Origin: Leptospira fluminis
Lineage (GTDB): Bacteria; Spirochaetota; Leptospiria; Leptospirales; Leptospiraceae
DNA: 64,000 nt
Direction: 5' to 3'
NCBI RefSeq assembly: GCF_004771275.1
Contig: NZ_RQEV01000003.1
Coordinates: 248,001-312,000, forward strand
This document shows, piece by piece, positions 9,763-18,556 of the stretch (positions are counted from its first letter, which is position 1; every line of letters begins with the position of its first letter). The notes beneath the pieces are model-generated. The model had not been told where the DNA came from. It saw only the letters and a list, made by a program, of their open reading frames with translations, and ran no database searches. A program made the position numbers and the translations under genes.

Positions 9763-10111
9763 TTTATCCTCGAAACTATGGTTCAAGACTTCCCTATTAC
9801 GGTTTTTTTTGTCCATTCTTGCGTAGCGAATGTCGGAAAAAAAACGTCTGATTTAGGGCCGGAGTTCCGAGGATGCCTTACTTCCCGAACTCCGATCCCT
9901 AAAGCATGCGATTCCGAAGATATTTATGACTGGAACAATCCGCAAAATGGAAAAAGCCGCTTTACAGTCACGAAATCCGGCCTTCGGTTCTCCTTTTCAA
10001 AATCGGACAATAATTTTTTTCCAATTTTAGAGAACATTAGCCTACGTTAGGCGGAGAAAGATTGACTTTATGGCAACAGGAAGCAGAGGATGATTTAGGA
10101 ATTCCCTACAG
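9763..10111. other. Divergent intergenic region with a short inverted repeat
   Basis: This gap of about 350 bases separates the divergent patatin and sensor-phosphatase genes. Apart from an inverted repeat GCCTA-CGT-TAGGC at 10040-10052 (60 bases before the downstream gene) and AT-rich tracts near 10010-10030, nothing specific was recognised. Confidence 0.5.
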
Positions 10112-12190
10112 ATGCACATATCTAAGTATTTATTCTTCCTTTTAGGTCCGGTAGGATTTCTGATTTTCCTTTTGACGCTGACACCGTCGCATAAGGAGGA
10201 AAATATCCGGGCTTACCAAGGCAGTATAGACCTACGCGGGATACGGGACGCTTCCTCCGGTCCTGTCGATCTTTCCGGAGAATGGGAATTTTTTTGGAGT
10301 CAGGAAGCGGGAAAGGTACTAGAGACCTTCCGGGGAAAAATCACGGTACCGGGGGCTTGGAACCGGGAAACGGAGGTTCATTCCTCCTACGAAAAAATCG
10401 GCTACGGAACGTATCGTCTGCGGATGCTGATTCCGGACGTCTGGGTGGGGAAAGTACTGACTGTCGGCTTGGGTTCCGTCCTTACCTCCTACGCCATCTA
10501 TATGGACGGAATCCAGCTCGGGCAAACGGGACATCCTTCCCATTCTCCTAAAGAAACCGTTCCGAGGGTCCAACCCAAATTTTATTCGTTTATCGCGTCT
10601 TCCAACGAAGTCCGCTTGGAGATTTTCGTATCCAATTATTATTCGCGGCAAGGAGGAATCATCTCGCCGGTAAGGATGGGACCCGCCGACGTCATGGAAA
10701 GTTATCGGACGAGAACGATCTTTTCGGACATTTTCGCGTTCTCTAGCCTCATGATCATGGGTCTTTATCATATTTCCCTTTATCTTTATTTGCGATCGAG
10801 CAAAGCTCCATTGTATTTCGGCTTTATGAGTATCGCGATCAGCATCCGGGCATTGGTGACGAACACAAAGTTGTTGATGGAATTCTTTCCGTCCCTTCCT
10901 CAGGAAGCCATTCAGTTATTGGACCAGATTCCGTTGATCGTAAGCGTTCCGTTTTATCTTCTGTTTTTTCAAAGTACGTTCGAAGCTTACGTTTCCACTA
11001 AGTTCGTCAAAGGCTCCATATTTATCGCGGTCGTATTCGCCGTAGCGACTCTGTTCGGATCTCTGGCATTCAACAGTGAAAAATTAGTGATTTATCATAT
11101 ATTTATGGGAATCGTGATCGCTTACATCCTGTACGTGATCTATACGATCGACTTCGACAAGGAAAACAATTCGGCTTATATTCTGTACGGAACCGGACTG
11201 TTATTTTTAGGAATAGGGATCGACCTGTTTTATACCTACGTATTGAAGGTTTCCTCGTACGAGGTTTCCCATTTTGCGCTGGTTTTCTTCGTCTTTCTCC
11301 AATCGCTGGTCATCGCGTCCGATCGTTCCTCCAAATACAAGGAGGCGAAAATCCTTACCGAAGATCTGCAAACGATGAACCTCGAGTTGTTCGAGATGAA
11401 GGAAAAGCTCGTGCAGAAAGTCGAGGATCGGACCAAAACCCTGAACGATACTTTGCAGCAGATCAACCGGGAATTGGAGATCGCACAAAACGTGCAGAGA
11501 AAAATACTGACCCCTCCGGACAGGGAAATCGCGGGCATCCATTTCGAGTACGTGTACAAACCACTCGAAAAAGTGGGAGGGGATTTTCTGGATATCTCAG
11601 AAGTTCGGCCGGGAAAGATACGCGTGCTCTTGGCGGACGCGGTAGGTCACGGAGTCCAGGCGAGTCTGATGACTATGGCTCTGAAGACGGAATACGAGGA
11701 ACTCAAAAAATTGGATTGCCCCACCGAAGTATTGAGAGAGTTGAACGGACGCTTTTTGAGAAAATTCGATACGTTGGAGAGTATTTTTCCCTGTTTCGTC
11801 GCTGATGTCTATTTGGCGAAAAAGGAATTGCTTTATGCGTCGGCAGGACACCCGGATCAGGTGCTTCTCAGACCAGACGTCGCATACGAACTATTACATA
11901 AAACGGGCCCGATTCTCGGGCTCTTCGACGATTTGGAAATCCAATTCAATACTTTTCCATTCCCTGTCGGTAGCAGGCTTCTGTTATTTTCCGACGGACT
12001 CATAGAAAACAGAAGGAAAGAAAACCGCTGGAGCACCGTGGATTCCATTGCGATCAAAGCGAATTCCATGCACTCTTCCAACCTTCAGGAATTGCTCGAA
12101 GAGTTGGTACTGATGGAAGAACGATCTAGAGGGGACGAACAAAGATACGACGATATCACCATTATCGCGATCGAATCCGCTCGGCAATAA
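10112..12190 (+). CDS. 7TMR-DISM sensor with SpoIIE/PP2C phosphatase output
   Basis: A 692-residue membrane signalling protein. One N-terminal membrane segment is followed by an extracytoplasmic jelly-roll-like sensor (about residues 40-200; LSGEWEFFW, VPGAWN, YGTYRLR). Seven hydrophobic segments follow (about 205-400), then a coiled coil (about 405-460). The C-terminal SpoIIE phosphatase (about 475-690) has VGGDFLD, LADAVGHG, a SAGHP segment, SDGLIENR and YDDITIIAI, which supply the metal-binding Asp residues of PP2C enzymes. By analogy it dephosphorylates a STAS anti-sigma antagonist in response to an external ligand. No partner is adjacent; STAS genes lie near 50 and 57 kb. Confidence 0.9.
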   Translation: MHISKYLFFLLGPVGFLIFLLTLTPSHKEENIRAYQGSIDLRGIRDASSGPVDLSGEWEFFWSQEAGKVLETFRGKITVPGAWNRETEVHSSYEKIGYGTYRLRMLIPDVWVGKVLTVGLGSVLTSYAIYMDGIQLGQTGHPSHSPKETVPRVQPKFYSFIASSNEVRLEIFVSNYYSRQGGIISPVRMGPADVMESYRTRTIFSDIFAFSSLMIMGLYHISLYLYLRSSKAPLYFGFMSIAISIRALVTNTKLLMEFFPSLPQEAIQLLDQIPLIVSVPFYLLFFQSTFEAYVSTKFVKGSIFIAVVFAVATLFGSLAFNSEKLVIYHIFMGIVIAYILYVIYTIDFDKENNSAYILYGTGLLFLGIGIDLFYTYVLKVSSYEVSHFALVFFVFLQSLVIASDRSSKYKEAKILTEDLQTMNLELFEMKEKLVQKVEDRTKTLNDTLQQINRELEIAQNVQRKILTPPDREIAGIHFEYVYKPLEKVGGDFLDISEVRPGKIRVLLADAVGHGVQASLMTMALKTEYEELKKLDCPTEVLRELNGRFLRKFDTLESIFPCFVADVYLAKKELLYASAGHPDQVLLRPDVAYELLHKTGPILGLFDDLEIQFNTFPFPVGSRLLLFSDGLIENRRKENRWSTVDSIAIKANSMHSSNLQELLEELVLMEERSRGDEQRYDDITIIAIESARQ

Positions 12191-12284
12191 GAGCATCAGA
12201 TTCGCCATTACGAATAAAACGAAACGTACGATCGTCGCGTTCATCATGGGCAATTGATTTTTATTTATTCAGATATCGTGAAGA

Positions 12285-12311
12285 AATAAAAAAGCCCTCG
12301 AAAATCGAGGG
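12285..12311 (-). terminator. Rho-independent terminator of the dehydratase pair
   Basis: On the minus strand GCCCTCG and CGAGGGC form a 7-bp stem with a 4-base loop, followed by six T residues. It lies 40 bases beyond the stop of the HadB-like gene. Confidence 0.8.
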
Positions 12312-12350
12312 CTTACCTAAACCAGTTCAAACCGGTTTGCTAGGAAAATC

Positions 12351-12767
12351 TTAGCAAACTACCACTAACTCACCGGAAGCCTTCACTTCTCCCGAATCGT
12401 CAGCGGCTTCGACCGCTACTACTAGCAGTTTTTCGCCGTTCTCCTCTTTCTTACGTTTGATCTTTCCGGTGCAGGTCAATTTTTGTCCCGGCTTGGTCAT
12501 CGCCTTAAACGTGACTCCGAATTCCTTGATCTGCTTTTGGTCCGCCCAATTCGTACAGAGTCTTCCGATCTGAGCCATAACGAACATTCCGTGCGCGATC
12601 GTTCCGTCCAATCCCGTCTTACGGGCAAAATCAGGATCGTTATGGATCGGATTGAAATCCCCGCTAGCTCCGGCATACCGAACCAGATTCGCGTGGGTAA
12701 CCGCTTCCGTCTTGAGAGGCGGGAGTTCCTGCCCTACTTCCAATTTATCAAATTCTATTTTACTCAT
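12351..12767 (-). CDS. MaoC-type hydratase/dehydratase, HadB-like subunit
   Basis: A 138-residue single hot-dog-fold protein. It carries the R-hydratase signature YAGASGDFNPIHNDPDFA, including the catalytic Asp and His, and the GTIAHGMFVMA helix segment. The family interconverts (3R)-hydroxyacyl and enoyl thioesters. In mycobacteria the equivalent subunit HadB is catalytic and pairs with a non-catalytic hot-dog subunit encoded next door; the same arrangement is seen here, 13 bases downstream of the HadA-like gene. Whether it works on CoA or ACP substrates cannot be decided from the sequence. Confidence 0.85.
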   Translation of the reverse strand: MSKIEFDKLEVGQELPPLKTEAVTHANLVRYAGASGDFNPIHNDPDFARKTGLDGTIAHGMFVMAQIGRLCTNWADQKQIKEFGVTFKAMTKPGQKLTCTGKIKRKKEENGEKLLVVAVEAADDSGEVKASGELVVVC

Positions 12768-12780
12768 GGATGTCCTCCGA

Positions 12781-13233
12781 TCACTGTCCCGGCTTTCTGA
12801 TAAAGATGGCCATCTCCACTTCCAGAACGACTTCGCTCTTGGCGTTGCGAATCGTCGTTTTGAAGGTCATCGTATCCATCTTTCCCACGGTCACATTAAC
12901 GCATTCCCCTTGGGAAGAAACTCTTCCGGGATATAACGTTTTCAAATAAGTATATTTTTCCTTTAAGTGAAGAATACGTGAAATGTCGACTCCCATGTTC
13001 TCCATATCCTGCCAGATCTTGGGATAGCCCCAGAACTGGATCACGGTAGGAAACGTAGGTGGGGCGGGAATGTCCTCGTAACCGGCCTTCTTGGCCGCTT
13101 CCACATCGAAATATATTGGGTCCGTCTCGCCGATCGCCTGGCAAAATTCGCGGATTTTTCCGCGCTCTACGTCGAATTCGTAGCGGTCCAGTTTCGTACC
13201 GATCAGGTCTTTTGATATGCCTTTTTCTGCCAT
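12781..13233 (-). CDS. FAS1-type dehydratase-like hot-dog protein, HadA-like subunit
   Basis: A 150-residue hot-dog protein. It aligns by eye with the N-terminal (substrate-binding) half of double-hot-dog dehydratases and with mycobacterial Had[15 protein letters not shown] at about residues 30-45 takes the place of the catalytic motif but lacks the D-x-N-P-I-H pattern, and [15 protein letters not shown] follows. It probably forms a heterodimer with the product of the next gene. AAAGGA lies about six bases upstream of the ATG at 13233. The gene is divergent from the sulfatase-fold gene. Confidence 0.8.
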   Translation of the reverse strand: MAEKGISKDLIGTKLDRYEFDVERGKIREFCQAIGETDPIYFDVEAAKKAGYEDIPAPPTFPTVIQFWGYPKIWQDMENMGVDISRILHLKEKYTYLKTLYPGRVSSQGECVNVTVGKMDTMTFKTTIRNAKSEVVLEVEMAIFIRKPGQ

Positions 13234-13441
13234 AATCCTTTCCTAATTTGGATCCTGCCTCCTATCTTAAGGGAGGTCTTACTGCCACCCTCATTTTTTA
13301 CCTTCGAGTTTACCGGTCTATTGCTTTTTACGGAGCAAACGCGGCAGAAACAGAACGTTCGTTTCGCCGAATACCGTTCATTTACCCGGTTTCGGGTTGT
13401 AAACGGAAGGAAACTAAAAATCCTGTACCTATATTCCGCTG

Positions 13442-15823
13442 ATGGTTCGACATAAAATCTATCTTGTTTTAGGACTTTTCCTCTGCCTAACCGATTGTAA
13501 ACGGTTGTTTTTTCGTACGCAGGGCCAAGAAGATCCTTCTTTGCTCGTCTGGGACGGAGTGCGCGCACTGTCCGAACCCGAGAGCAAATGCGCGGGAAAT
13601 CCGGAAAAAGAAATCGGCAGGATCCCTTACCATTATAAGAAAAATCCGGGACGATATTCCGATATTCCCGTTTCGGAAAGATGGAGAAATCTCCAATTTA
13701 CGATTCTGCTAGATAAGGAAAATCTATTAAACGACTCCAGAGACAGTCTCTTTCTCTTTCAAGGGGGCGATTGCAGAATCTCTTCGAACTTCTTAAAAAA
13801 GGAAGAAAAGCTGAAATCTCCCGAAAATATCGTCCTTTCCTTCTCCACGACCTTGTTATCCGCGAACGGAGAAAGAGCCCACTCGTCCGGGCAACTGGAG
13901 ATCCTTCTCGGTTCCGAATCCGTCTTTTCAAAATACCTGGAAGGAAATGGGAATTCTTGGGAAGACCATCAGGTGACCTTGGAACTTCCGACCGCCAAGC
14001 TGTTGTTCGAGAATCCCAAGCCTCAGTGGACATTCAGATGGCTTCCGAAAGAGGCGAACTCGTTTCTCTTCCTGGGAGAACCGATGCTATTTTCCAAAGT
14101 CGCGGACTCCGCCGCTTGGGGATCTCAGGAGAATTTGATCTTGATCGTAGTGGACTCTCTGCGGCCCGATCGTCTCGGTTTCGGAGGTTCTCCCGCTCCT
14201 ACCAGTCCGGTTCTGGACCGACTCGCCTCCGAATCCGTAATTTTCGAAAATGCATTCGCCAACGGAAACTGGACCAAACCGTCCATGCTTTCCTTCTTTA
14301 CTTCGCAAATCGCCTCGGAACTCGGAATGGGAAACGCATGGTTCTATTCCACGAATCTGCACAGGAAGATATTCTATTCCAAAAGGCCGAAAACCCTGCC
14401 CAATCATCTTAGGGAAGCTGGTTTCGTAACCGCAAGCCTGATGAATAACGTTTTTCTGTTGGATTACACCGGAGTCGGAGTCGATTTGGGATTCCACCGA
14501 TTGTTTCAGCCCGGAAAGGACAAAGCGGATACCGAATTGATATTGGAGGAATCCAAGAAATTCCTGAAAGAAAACAAGGACAGGCGTTTTTTCCTACATA
14601 TTAATATTAACACTCCCCATTATCCGTATCTACCGGAGCGTAAATATCTCGAAGCGTTGGAAAAGGCGACGCCAAAGGAAGTATGGGCGAAGTACGACCC
14701 TTATGTGAAGAAATACATGGCGGAAATTCTTTACACGGATCGCGTAATCGGAGAAATCCTAGAGGAAGCAAAGCGCACCGGAGTATACGATAGGACTTGG
14801 ATCGCCGTGGTCGCCGATCACGGAGAGCTCCAGGAAGTGGAACATTATTATCATCACCATTTCGTGGCGGAAAATCTTCACGCTCACGGAGAGAGCCATT
14901 ATGAAGAAGAGATCAAGGTTCCGTGGATTCTCCATCCGCCGAAACGATTCGAATCTTCGGTACGTAAACGGAAATTCGAAGGACAGGTTTCCCTACTTTC
15001 CCTTTTTCCTACGTTAGTCGGAGCCATGGGATTTCCCTGTATTCCGAACGAATGCAAAGGCAACGACTATTCCCTTGCGATGTTCGGAAAAACGGGTCCG
15101 ACGCACGAGGAAAACGTATATACGGAGGGAAGGTTTTCGGAATCGATCCGGACCGGATCCTTTAAGCTGATCCGAAGATATCCCGGCTACGATAGTGTTC
15201 GCAGAACCAGAGAGGGAGAACCGCACAAAATGCCCGAAGAACTTTACGATTTAGTAAAGGATCCTCATGAAACTAGAAATTTAGCCGTAGAAAACGATCC
15301 GCTGCTCGAAAAGGCCAGAAAAACGCTGTCCGAGAACGCTTTGAAAAAGAATTCCTTTATCCTAAAATTACCCGCTCCGGAACGGGATTGTGTCCGAAAA
15401 GCGGAACTATATGTGGAAGGCGGGATTTACAGATTCGATACGGATACTCCGTCCACTGTTCTGTCGTTGGGGCAGAAAAACATTTCGATCCGATTGGACC
15501 AAGCTGCGGGCAAGCAGGCGACGCTGAAGGTCGAGACGGTGGAACCGACGTTTCGTTTTAGACTTTCCTTATGGAAAGACGGCGTCATAGAGAATTACAA
15601 ATCCGGGAAATGGGGATTTACTGAAAAAGCGGCGAATCAAGTCTATCTTTTTGCGCCGGATATCGTAGCTTCCTCCCATGTTCCTTATGAATTCACGGAC
15701 TCCAAAGTTCCTTATCTATACAACGACGCCGGCCTTTCGGGAAATTCTGACTCCGTAGAGCAGGCAGCGTTAGGAAAAGAAGTCCGTAAAGTATTGGAAA
15801 GCTGGGGTTATATACACGAGTAA
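13442..15823 (+). CDS. Sulfatase-fold hydrolase or phosphotransferase with Thr at the nucleophile position
   Basis: A 793-residue protein with a short hydrophobic N-terminus, so probably envelope-bound. Residues about 235-630 are an alkaline-phosphatase/sulfatase domain: metal-binding VVDSLRPD, the nucleophile region NWTKPSML, NTPHYPYLP, and ADHGE with Asp459-His460. In sulfatases the nucleophile is a Cys or Ser inside C/S-x-P-x-R that becomes formylglycine. Here the equivalent is Thr278 in T-K-P-S without that Arg, as in phosphoethanolamine- or phosphoglycerol-transferase relatives. The first 230 and last 150 residues match nothing recognised. A His-rich loop (HYYHHHFVAE) follows the DHG motif. 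Confidence 0.75.
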   Translation: MVRHKIYLVLGLFLCLTDCKRLFFRTQGQEDPSLLVWDGVRALSEPESKCAGNPEKEIGRIPYHYKKNPGRYSDIPVSERWRNLQFTILLDKENLLNDSRDSLFLFQGGDCRISSNFLKKEEKLKSPENIVLSFSTTLLSANGERAHSSGQLEILLGSESVFSKYLEGNGNSWEDHQVTLELPTAKLLFENPKPQWTFRWLPKEANSFLFLGEPMLFSKVADSAAWGSQENLILIVVDSLRPDRLGFGGSPAPTSPVLDRLASESVIFENAFANGNWTKPSMLSFFTSQIASELGMGNAWFYSTNLHRKIFYSKRPKTLPNHLREAGFVTASLMNNVFLLDYTGVGVDLGFHRLFQPGKDKADTELILEESKKFLKENKDRRFFLHININTPHYPYLPERKYLEALEKATPKEVWAKYDPYVKKYMAEILYTDRVIGEILEEAKRTGVYDRTWIAVVADHGELQEVEHYYHHHFVAENLHAHGESHYEEEIKVPWILHPPKRFESSVRKRKFEGQVSLLSLFPTLVGAMGFPCIPNECKGNDYSLAMFGKTGPTHEENVYTEGRFSESIRTGSFKLIRRYPGYDSVRRTREGEPHKMPEELYDLVKDPHETRNLAVENDPLLEKARKTLSENALKKNSFILKLPAPERDCVRKAELYVEGGIYRFDTDTPSTVLSLGQKNISIRLDQAAGKQATLKVETVEPTFRFRLSLWKDGVIENYKSGKWGFTEKAANQVYLFAPDIVASSHVPYEFTDSKVPYLYNDAGLSGNSDSVEQAALGKEVRKVLESWGYIHE

Positions 15824-15835
15824 AAGCGACCTCCG

Positions 15836-17137
15836 TTAATCCAGCACGATCGTGATATCCACGCGGCGATTTTTGGATCTGGATTCCTCCGAGGCATTAT
15901 CCGCTATCGGCTTCGTTTTACCGTACCCTTTATACGACATTCTCGATTCCGAGATCGCATGACGATCGCGAAGTTCCTGTAAAACGGATAAAGCCCGATC
16001 TTGGGAAAGTTTTAAGTTATAATCGGCGCTGCCTCGATCATCCGTATGGCCGCCGATCCGAATCTCTTTGTCGGGATATTTCTTCAGAATCTCCGCAATT
16101 TTAGCCAGGACTTCCCGGGAAGACTCCTTCAAATCCGAACGATTCGTATCGAACAAAAGATTATCTATGGAAAGAGTAACTCCTTCCTCCGATTTTCTAA
16201 CCTCGACCGGGGCTCGGCTGCCGCCGGTAGGTTCCGGCGAACCTTCTTCCCATTCCGGCCAATCCAAACCGTTCCTCTTCGATTCCTTTTTTCCAGTCGG
16301 CCGGGAATGCGGATCCGCAGGTCTTCCTAAGTATTTCTTTATCTCTTCCTCGATACGATCCTTATCCGGATCGGTTAGACTTCTCTGTTTGTTGTAGATC
16401 CCGTGGATATCGAAGGCCATTTCCGAGGCGATACCGTTCGGATACAGAAACGTGTAAACCAACTGCACGTGTTTATATTGCGGGACGCCGGCTTGCGCGT
16501 CGAAAAACACTTTCCCTTTCGCAAAACCGTAGACCTTATAGGGAGTTCCCGCAGAAACGACCTCGCTGTCATGCATAAGAGAATAATTATATTCTATCAA
16601 TTCCGCCTTCCCCCGCTTTCCCGCATACTCCCAATCTCGAATTCCTCGAAAGGAGTATTTCGCTTCCACAGGAATTTCGATCCTAGATCTCGGAAATTGG
16701 AAACTCTCGGATGCGGGCATCGTCCATTGCCCTCCTTCCGAAACTTCGGATTCCGAAAAACCGGGAAGGGATCTGAGGTTGGGCATGGTATATTCGGGAG
16801 GCACGCGATATTCCCCTAAATTGGTCAAAAAGAAACGGCTCCGATAGGTCTTATCTTTATAAAAGGCGGGATCGATCTCGGGAAACTTCGTATACGTATC
16901 AAAGACGCCGGTCAGTTCGCAACCCTGGAGATTACAATTTTCCGCCCTTAAAAGGATACGGTTTTTATCCTCTCGATTCAGGACTCTAGCGCCTTGTCTC
17001 GCTCTCACCTTGTGGTATTCGTTCAGTTCCAGATCATCGCCTGCCTTCAGTTTCCATCTAAATAAGGTCCTGTCTTGGGAAAACAATACCTGGGGAGAAA
17101 ATAGACAGAACAATACGAATATCCGGAGCGGCGCCAT
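15836..17137 (-). CDS. Exported OmpA-family protein with large N-terminal domain
   Basis: A 433-residue protein. The signal peptide MAPLRIFVLFCLFSPQVLFS fixes the start at 17137; the frame stays open further upstream, but that part is not signal-like. Residues about 20-290 form a beta-rich domain of unknown function with repeated aromatic/charged strands. Residues about 310-430 are an OmpA C-terminal domain: LLFDTNRSDLKESS, IGGHTDDRGSADYN, LSQDRALSVL, YGKTKP and NRRVDITIVLD. It is expected to bind peptidoglycan. It converges with the sulfatase-fold gene (12-base gap). Confidence 0.85.
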   Translation of the reverse strand: MAPLRIFVLFCLFSPQVLFSQDRTLFRWKLKAGDDLELNEYHKVRARQGARVLNREDKNRILLRAENCNLQGCELTGVFDTYTKFPEIDPAFYKDKTYRSRFFLTNLGEYRVPPEYTMPNLRSLPGFSESEVSEGGQWTMPASESFQFPRSRIEIPVEAKYSFRGIRDWEYAGKRGKAELIEYNYSLMHDSEVVSAGTPYKVYGFAKGKVFFDAQAGVPQYKHVQLVYTFLYPNGIASEMAFDIHGIYNKQRSLTDPDKDRIEEEIKKYLGRPADPHSRPTGKKESKRNGLDWPEWEEGSPEPTGGSRAPVEVRKSEEGVTLSIDNLLFDTNRSDLKESSREVLAKIAEILKKYPDKEIRIGGHTDDRGSADYNLKLSQDRALSVLQELRDRHAISESRMSYKGYGKTKPIADNASEESRSKNRRVDITIVLD

Positions 17138-17290
17138 ATCTCTAGTGTCGATGTTTTCCGGAATAAACTTAGAGTGAATTCCCTTAAAAAAAAAGGGAGG
17201 GGGCGCTTTTACTTGATACGAATCGGAATCCGCTTTTAGATCGGACGTTTTTTCTAAACTAAAGCCGGAGTAGATTCGAATCGAAATCGG

Positions 17291-18409
17291 TTGACAACGA
17301 CCTCCGATCTGTTTTTTCCTAAATCCGTGCATTCTTTCCTACAGGAAATCGCGTTCTTCGGATTTTTATTCTGTCTGTTGATCGGAACCGGAGCGGTGCT
17401 TCGACCGGAACGCACAGTTACTTTTAGGATTCTTGCCCTTCTATGTGTCAGCGTATCCGCGGAAATTCTTTCCGTTTATTTCCTATTAAAGGATATTTAT
17501 TTCGAACCTTTGTTCATAAATCATTTCTACATTCCCTTCGCTTGGCTTTTAGGTCCCGGAATGTACAGCCTATTCTCCATTACCGCGACGGAAGGAAGGT
17601 TTTCCCGTTTCGAATTGGTCTTTTATCTACCGGCAGTCGGCTTCTTTCTCGGTTTTCCTCTGATTTCCTTTTTTTCCCCGAGCCTTTTCGCGTCCAAACC
17701 GATCGAATATTTCACGACGGGTAGAACTAGTTGGTTGGACATCCTACTATTATTGGCCTACGTGGGAAACTTGTACTATTATTTAAGAGTCGTATGGGAA
17801 ACAAGATCCGTCTTTCACTTTCGAAATCTGAAGGAAAGCACCGGGGCGAGACTATTGCTGTACATCATTTTCGGAAGCGGAAGTATTACGTTTCTGATCG
17901 TGCTCGCCTATCTTTTACGAGATATCCATCTTTTGCTTTTGTCCATGGTCGGAACCATAGCTTACGCCGCGATCGGATACCTGGCTCAAATATGGTTTCC
18001 GCAGATCTTTCATGAAATCGGTCCGTCCGTCCGCGAAGCTTACCGGAACTCGCGGTTGGAAAGCGTGGACCTAAACGAGTTGAAGCAGAAATTAGAAACG
18101 TTGATGCAAAAGGAAAAGCTCTATTTAGAGGAGGATCTTTCTCTCCAGATTCTCTCCAGTAAATTGGATATCAAACCATATCAATTGTCAGAATATCTGA
18201 ACCAGCATCGAAAAACGAATTTCTCCCGCTTCGTAAACACTTTCCGTGTCGAAGAGGCGATGCAGCTTTTAAAGAAAGAACGGGATGCGAATATACTTTC
18301 TGTCGCATATCGCTCCGGTTTTAACTCCAAAGCGACCTTTAATTTGGCCTTCAAATCCGTGACCGGCCTTTCTCCCAGAGAATACCTTCGTAGTCTTAAA
18401 AATTCCTGA
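17291..18409 (+). CDS. Membrane-anchored AraC-family regulator
   Basis: A 372-residue protein with about seven hydrophobic segments in residues 15-245, followed by a cytoplasmic AraC DNA-binding domain (about 270-370): LQILSSKLDIKPYQLSEYLN is the first helix-turn-helix and ILSVAYRSGFNSKATFNLAF with TGLSPREYLR the second. Membrane AraC regulators of this type are common in Leptospira and Bacteroidetes-like genomes; ligand and targets are unknown. The TTG start at 17291 leaves 153 bases to the divergent ompA-type gene; no strong ribosome binding site precedes it. Confidence 0.8.
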   Translation: MTTTSDLFFPKSVHSFLQEIAFFGFLFCLLIGTGAVLRPERTVTFRILALLCVSVSAEILSVYFLLKDIYFEPLFINHFYIPFAWLLGPGMYSLFSITATEGRFSRFELVFYLPAVGFFLGFPLISFFSPSLFASKPIEYFTTGRTSWLDILLLLAYVGNLYYYLRVVWETRSVFHFRNLKESTGARLLLYIIFGSGSITFLIVLAYLLRDIHLLLLSMVGTIAYAAIGYLAQIWFPQIFHEIGPSVREAYRNSRLESVDLNELKQKLETLMQKEKLYLEEDLSLQILSSKLDIKPYQLSEYLNQHRKTNFSRFVNTFRVEEAMQLLKKERDANILSVAYRSGFNSKATFNLAFKSVTGLSPREYLRSLKNS

Positions 18410-18556
18410 TATCAAACGTCTTAAATCCGTAATCAAGACCTTTAATTCGTCTCAATTCAGGATCCGAGACGAATCTCAAAACCCTCATCTATATACTCCT
18501 TTTGTATTAAGCGAACGAAACGGCCCATGCCAAAAGCTTAAGGAGAAATTAAAAAA

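Noticed and set aside
13258..13276. CCTCC/GGAGG hairpin between the HadA-like and sulfatase-fold genes as a terminator
   Set aside because: Short stem, no T-run on either strand, and position between divergent starts.
17138..17332. Longer N-terminus for the OmpA-type protein
   Set aside because: A signal peptide begins at the 17137 ATG, and the extension would run into the divergent AraC-type gene.
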